The notes under the pieces are model-generated. The model searched no databases and was not told the origin of the DNA. It saw only the letters and a list, made by a program, of their open reading frames with translations. A stretch of 29,362 nt of DNA from Plakobranchus ocellatus. Taxonomy: Eukaryota; Mollusca; Gastropoda; Plakobranchidae. Made by a program: the position numbers and the translations under genes. The DNA is taken from assembly GCA_019648995.1 (NCBI GenBank), contig BLXT01001108.1, forward strand, positions 147,595 through 176,956, written 5' to 3'. Below are positions 26,601 through 29,362 of this stretch, in pieces. Each line of letters begins with the position of its first letter. Position 1 is the stretch's first letter.

Positions 26601-29341
26601 TATTTGTGACGATGAGAGCTTTAATCATCAATCTATCTCCATTTTGATCGAAATCAAACAAGATCTTTGTAAAGCAAAGCCCTACCCGAAGATTGTATGC
26701 AAATAAACTATTGAGCACCAGATGTGGTCTTGAATTGTGCAAAAGGATTTCAAGCAGAGAAGCTGGCTGTGATTCAGATCATTTTTCAGTTTAAGAATTA
26801 AACACAAAGTTAAAATAAAACGAAATTTAACAGAGGCAACAGCCAATCCTAAATTCCAAATCAATTCTAAACAACATCTCAAAGGCAGAAGAATTATGGT
26901 CAAAGACCAAAGAGTCATTTAATGAAGTCATACAGGAAAAAGAAAGTTCCTATAAAGGATACATTTCTTACGCTCCATATCTCCTCACCGGAACAGACAC
27001 TAGCTATGATGTTCCTCCTCTCAGTCTCCAGGTAATCTTATAAAGTTCTTCTTACTACCGTTGCCTATTGCAAATGAGTTTAGACTTTCAATAAAAGTAA
27101 TTTTGTGTATACCTCTACTGCGTTTGCCTTTTGAACAGGTTTATGTTGCCAACAGTAATGTAAACCTAAAGATATGATAAACTTTGTCAACGGACTAGAT
27201 TCAGACAACGTGTTCACAAAGAGGCCCATGGTTAAGGTCGGACATTCAATTTTGTGTTTCTCGGTAAAACGTTTACTTGTCTAAAGAATTCATATGTACT
27301 TTTTAAAGTTTATTAATCATTTAATTTCCTTGGCAACGTTTGCACATGTAATAAGGTGATATCGTAGAACGGGTAATTAATTGCAAGTGTGTATGTAGTG
27401 ATACAAAGTAAATCTGTGAATCAAACGGCTTTGGCTTTCACACATATGCCGATGTTCTTTTCTTTCTATGAAGTCGCACCACGTTCTTCTTTCTCCACCC
27501 GCCCTCTCCTCTGCTCCTCCGAGTACAATTCTTACTCCACGTTTTTTAAAACCTTCTTCCTCATGTTTTATACCCTCTTATCATCTGCCGTTCATCTATA
27601 TAACCTTAATATATATCTAGGTTTCTTTGCATCCTCTCCGTTAAATAAGATCTAGAGTGTAGGTGAGGAAGGAAGGTTTAAAGTGATGAGTCAATGTCAA
27701 ACTGGATGGAGGAACATTTTGACAGACACGAAAAATGTATTGAAACATACCTACAACGTTTCCAAGCTAAGCCTTTGATATAGATAATTACTAGGGTTAA
27801 TGATTTTGTGAATGAGTCGTAAAGGAACAAAATCAAGGATTACCAAGAACGAGACTGATAGCGTAGGCGAGAGGCGCCTGGGTGTTCAACACGCCGTTCT
27901 TCGCGGCTGATTCTGCAGAGCCGTTTATGTAGCCACCACCGACCCATGTCGCTGTAAAGATGCAGAGCATAATAAGAGATTGCTGATTTACATTAGTTTT
28001 ACATTTCACGATGAAAATTACCAATAAAGTAGCTACTTCTTTTACAATCAAAACTGATTTTAAAATTTCATTGACATTTATAAATCCATTAGGATTGGAG
28101 CATATGACATACAAGTTGTTCTGCATGGCAAAATGCCGGAACAGAACAAGCAGTAAATAGAAATGGCGAAAGGAAAAGGTTTCCTCATTCTTAAGCCAGA
28201 AAAAAACATTAAGGCAAACAAACTAGTTTTTAGAATCGTGAGTCATTACCTGTACCTTTTTCATTTCACCACAAAAACATATTTGATTTTTTAAGCTTTA
28301 CACTTTTAAAAACTTTTAAAAACAATTCCTATGAGAAATTGGACAAGTGGGGTGGGGGGAAAGAAGTGAACAGAATCTGGAAAGGGAAGGCTTGCTGGAG
28401 GGACTGAGGGAAAACACCAATTGTAGGCTTTGATGATCCTCATTAAATCTCAGTTCATATCATTTTGTGAAGGCTTTTTTCGTAAAAACGAATGAGATGT
28501 CACCGACAAACCATACTCCATGGTCTGACATTGGTGTGCTTGTTGCTATTGAGAACAAGATCCAACGAATAACTCAAAGTTCCCATTATCGTATTAAGTG
28601 CCATAACACAACTTTATTAGCGAATGGACCAACAAAAATGGTTGAGATACAAAGTGAAAAATCAAATCTATTTATAGCCCCCCTAGTAAAAATACATAGG
28701 ACGGGCGGACAAGCTAAAGATCTAGGTCGGTACATATTATATCCTAGGCAGCATGGCGCGCTCACCGTCAGATCTTAGATAAAAAAAAAACAAAAAAAAA
28801 AAACTTTTAGACTTTTGAAATGATTTTAAAGATCTGGAATAGTTGACAGTTGGCTTATTATAGTGGGTTTCGTTGCTTTATACAAAAGTTTGATGGAATT
28901 AAGCCTGAAAATAGATGGACTTTTTAAAAATACGAATAGTTTGTTTTTCCGAGCTTAAAAATAGATGTTGGTTGCAGTGGCTTACCTGTTATAGTAAAAA
29001 CAGACACAAAACCTCCCAAACTATCTCGAACTTCTCTACTATTCTGGTAAGCGAAAGGTTAAGGGATTTCAAGCAGTGGCTTACCTGTTATAGTAAAAAC
29101 AGACACAAAACCTGCCAAGCTATCTCAAACTTCTCTACTATTCTGGTAAGCGTAAGGTTGAGGGATTTCAAGCAGTAACTTACCTGTTATAGTAAAAAAC
29201 AGACACAAAACCTCCCAAGCTATCTCGAACTTCTCTACTATTCTGGTAAGCGTAAGGTTACGGGATTTCAAGCAGTGGCTTACCTGTTATAGTAAAAACA
29301 GACACAAAACCTCCCAAGCTATCTCGAACTTCTCTACTATT
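20063..29341 (-). CDS. SLC5A7: High-affinity choline transporter 1-like (SLC5A7/CHT1); N-terminal exon(s) missing, 8 exons in window
   Basis: Seen: exons 28986-29043 (or another copy of that exon), 27844-27951, 26347-26502, 25277-25425, 23796-23942, 22287-22416, 21706-21923 and 20063-20608 join in frame into 503 residues and a TAG. CHT1 hallmarks appear in order: [88 protein letters not shown] and [15 protein letters not shown]. Asn 252 in DWNAT keeps the lumenal glycosylation sequon. Family knowledge: this Na+/Cl--dependent SSS transporter with 13 membrane helices takes up choline at cholinergic terminals for acetylcholine synthesis. Oddities: the first visible exon is tandemly repeated, and the cytoplasmic tail is short and ends TSVI. 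About 50-60 N-terminal residues lie beyond the right edge. A CHT paralogue instead of the strict orthologue is possible. Confidence 0.92.
20785..20960 (+). mobile_element. tRNA-derived SINE in the last SLC5A7 intron
   Basis: It starts ggggctggtggcacagtgga. The A-box-like tggcacagtgg (20793-20803) and B-box-like gcgtttaatcc (20846-20856) have tRNA spacing. A tRNA-unrelated body follows (accttgttgtggactggcta), with an A/CA-rich tail. It lies antisense to the transporter gene. The B box has drifted from GGTTCGANTCC, so this is an old copy and not a tRNA gene. Confidence 0.75.
20999..21115 (+). repeat. Further partial copies of the SINE 3' part
   Basis: cctgagatcaccttgttgtg and agctatacacacacaaaact repeat the 3' part of the SINE at 20884-20945. 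A second tail piece (cacacaaaaaccaaaaaatg) follows at about 21089-21108. No tRNA-like head precedes them. Confidence 0.65.
21706..21923 (-). CDS. SLC5A7: SLC5A7-like exon ([13 protein letters not shown] block)
   Basis: The acceptor cttcaatcaacag lies right of 21923 and the donor gtataa left of 21706. It completes a split Asp codon and leaves phase 0. It begins [20 protein letters not shown], with the extracellular glycosylation sequon, then the conserved helix [20 protein letters not shown] and [10 protein letters not shown]. Confidence 0.95.
22287..22416 (-). CDS. SLC5A7: SLC5A7-like exon (QRVLACKS block)
   Basis: The acceptor cccttccaaaaag lies right of 22416 and the donor gtaagt left of 22287. 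It enters in phase 0 and leaves phase 1. It encodes [20 protein letters not shown] and then a membrane helix ([19 protein letters not shown]). It continues the GGIPWQ end of the previous exon exactly as in CHT1. Confidence 0.95.
22417..23795 (-). other. SLC5A7 intron: nothing recognised
   Basis: About 1.4 kb without repeat family, exon-like frame or inverted repeat that I could support. Confidence 0.45.
23796..23942 (-). CDS. SLC5A7: SLC5A7-like exon (GGIPWQ block)
   Basis: The acceptor ccagaattatttccccag lies right of 23942 and the donor gtacat left of 23796. It is 49 codons, phase 0 to 0. It begins [20 protein letters not shown], has an extracellular loop with [10 protein letters not shown], and ends CICGGIPWQ. 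The Trp of GGIPWQ is conserved in choline transporters. Confidence 0.95.
23943..25276 (-). other. SLC5A7 intron: nothing recognised
   Basis: AT-rich, with an A/TAA-rich tract near 24414-24455. I see no further element. Confidence 0.45.
25277..25425 (-). CDS. SLC5A7: SLC5A7-like exon ([11 protein letters not shown] block)
   Basis: The acceptor acttcctttgcag lies right of 25425 and the donor gtaagc left of 25277. It completes a split Gly codon and ends in phase 0. It encodes [20 protein letters not shown], then helix [20 protein letters not shown] and QLLFIAIGL. This is the most conserved core of the SSS fold in CHT1. Confidence 0.95.
25426..26346 (-). other. SLC5A7 intron: nothing recognised
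   Basis: AT-rich unique sequence. I found no repeat or exon-like block. Confidence 0.45.
26347..26502 (-). CDS. SLC5A7: SLC5A7-like exon ([18 protein letters not shown] block)
   Basis: The acceptor actgtcttccacag lies right of 26502 and the donor gtgagt left of 26347. It enters and leaves in phase 1. It encodes [20 protein letters not shown], then [20 protein letters not shown] and [11 protein letters not shown], matching the loop and following helix of CHT1. Confidence 0.95.
26503..27843 (-). other. SLC5A7 intron: nothing recognised
   Basis: About 1.3 kb with a pyrimidine-rich plus-strand stretch near 27480-27560, but no identifiable element. Confidence 0.45.
27844..27951 (-). CDS. SLC5A7: SLC5A7-like exon ([10 protein letters not shown] block)
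   Basis: The acceptor tctgcatctttacag lies right of 27951 and the donor gtaatc left of 27844. It enters and leaves in phase 1. It encodes [20 protein letters not shown] and then [16 protein letters not shown], the best-known CHT1 signature region. Confidence 0.97.
27952..28985 (-). other. SLC5A7 intron: nothing recognised
   Basis: Contains an A-rich tract at about 28779-28803. Open frames here have no recognisable motif. Confidence 0.4.
28986..29043 (-). CDS. SLC5A7: SLC5A7-like tandem exon, copy 1 (intact)
   Basis: Minus strand: acceptor ttcgcttaccag, then 19 codons [19 protein letters not shown] plus one base G, then donor gtaag. The G plus CG of the next exon makes Ala, giving [11 protein letters not shown], which matches the [11 protein letters not shown] of CHT1. 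It is 58 nt, phase 0 to phase 1. It is the copy nearest the next exon and is used in my gene model, but copy 4 would fit equally well. Confidence 0.75.
29085..29142 (-). pseudogene. SLC5A7: SLC5A7-like tandem exon, copy 2 (stop codon)
   Basis: Same 58-nt exon with both splice sites kept, but the Arg codon CGA at residue 6 is TGA, and one Gly (GGA) is Ala (GCA). It cannot encode a full protein if spliced in. Confidence 0.8.
29184..29242 (-). pseudogene. SLC5A7: SLC5A7-like tandem exon, copy 3 (one-base insertion)
   Basis: It is 59 nt because the T-run before ACTATAACAG has one extra T. The frame is lost just before the FTIT residues. The splice sites remain. A homopolymer sequencing error is a possible alternative explanation. 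Confidence 0.75.
29284..29341 (-). CDS. SLC5A7: SLC5A7-like tandem exon, copy 4 (intact)
   Basis: Encodes the same 19 residues as copy 1, differing by one synonymous base (AGC for AGT). The acceptor cttaccag and donor gtaag are present. It could replace copy 1 in an alternative transcript. Confidence 0.65.
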
Positions 29342-29362
29342 CTGGTAAGCGTAAGGTTAAGG

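Larger units (their letters stand above)
28973..29362 (-). repeat. 99-100-bp tandem array, each unit carrying one copy of an SLC5A7 exon
   Basis: The plus-strand word cttacctgttatagtaaaa starts at 28981, 29080, 29179 and 29279. Each unit has one exon copy plus a 41-bp spacer that starts gtaagccactgcttgaaatc or a close variant and ends cttaccag, read on the minus strand. The array continues beyond the right edge, so copy number is unknown. Confidence 0.95.

Noticed and set aside
28915..29178. 87-codon plus-strand open frame with internal repeats
   Set aside because: It is the antisense shadow of the tandem SLC5A7 exon array.

Overview
This is a piece of animal nuclear DNA: AT-rich, with split genes, GT-AG introns with T-rich acceptors, microsatellites, minisatellites and decayed transposons. 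The intron style, frequent short words such as aggcctacatgta and a tRNA-derived SINE suggest a marine invertebrate, probably a mollusc. The species cannot be fixed from the sequence. Two multi-exon genes lie tail to tail, and both lack their 5' ends because they run off the window edges.

Left gene (+ strand, about 455-12103). I rebuilt eleven exons whose phases all fit, giving 367 codons plus a TGA stop. The product is mostly coiled coil. It carries a segment like the UBAN ubiquitin-binding motif of TNIP/ABIN, NEMO and optineurin (exons 5 and 6) and a RanBP2/NZF-type zinc finger near the C-terminus (exon 9). I read it as a TNIP1 (ABIN-1)-like regulator of ubiquitin signalling, with a zinc finger that vertebrate TNIP1 lacks. 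Its introns hold a 26-bp minisatellite, an antisense LINE reverse-transcriptase relic, a 698-bp piggyBac-like non-autonomous element bounded by TTAA, a perfect 82-bp tandem duplication and a 35-bp minisatellite.

Middle (12104-20062). This holds the probable 3' UTRs, a long (TAC)n array, a LINE relic related to the one at the left edge, a 65-78-bp tandem array, two diverged copies of an unnamed interspersed repeat, and a 364-base assembly gap flanked by almost identical 163-bp direct repeats. I see no gene here.

Right gene (- strand, 29341 down to 20063). Eight exons join without a frame break into 503 residues of a high-affinity choline transporter, SLC5A7/CHT1 (sodium:solute symporter family). 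Only about the first 50-60 residues lie outside the window. A tRNA-derived SINE sits in the last intron.

The most unusual finding is at the right edge. The 58-nt exon just before the conserved [10 protein letters not shown] block is present four times in a 99-100-bp tandem array that runs off the window. Each copy keeps both splice sites. Copies 1 and 4 are intact and encode the same peptide, copy 2 has a stop codon and copy 3 a one-base insertion. At 58 nt only one copy can be spliced in without a frameshift. The two genes have no obvious functional link.
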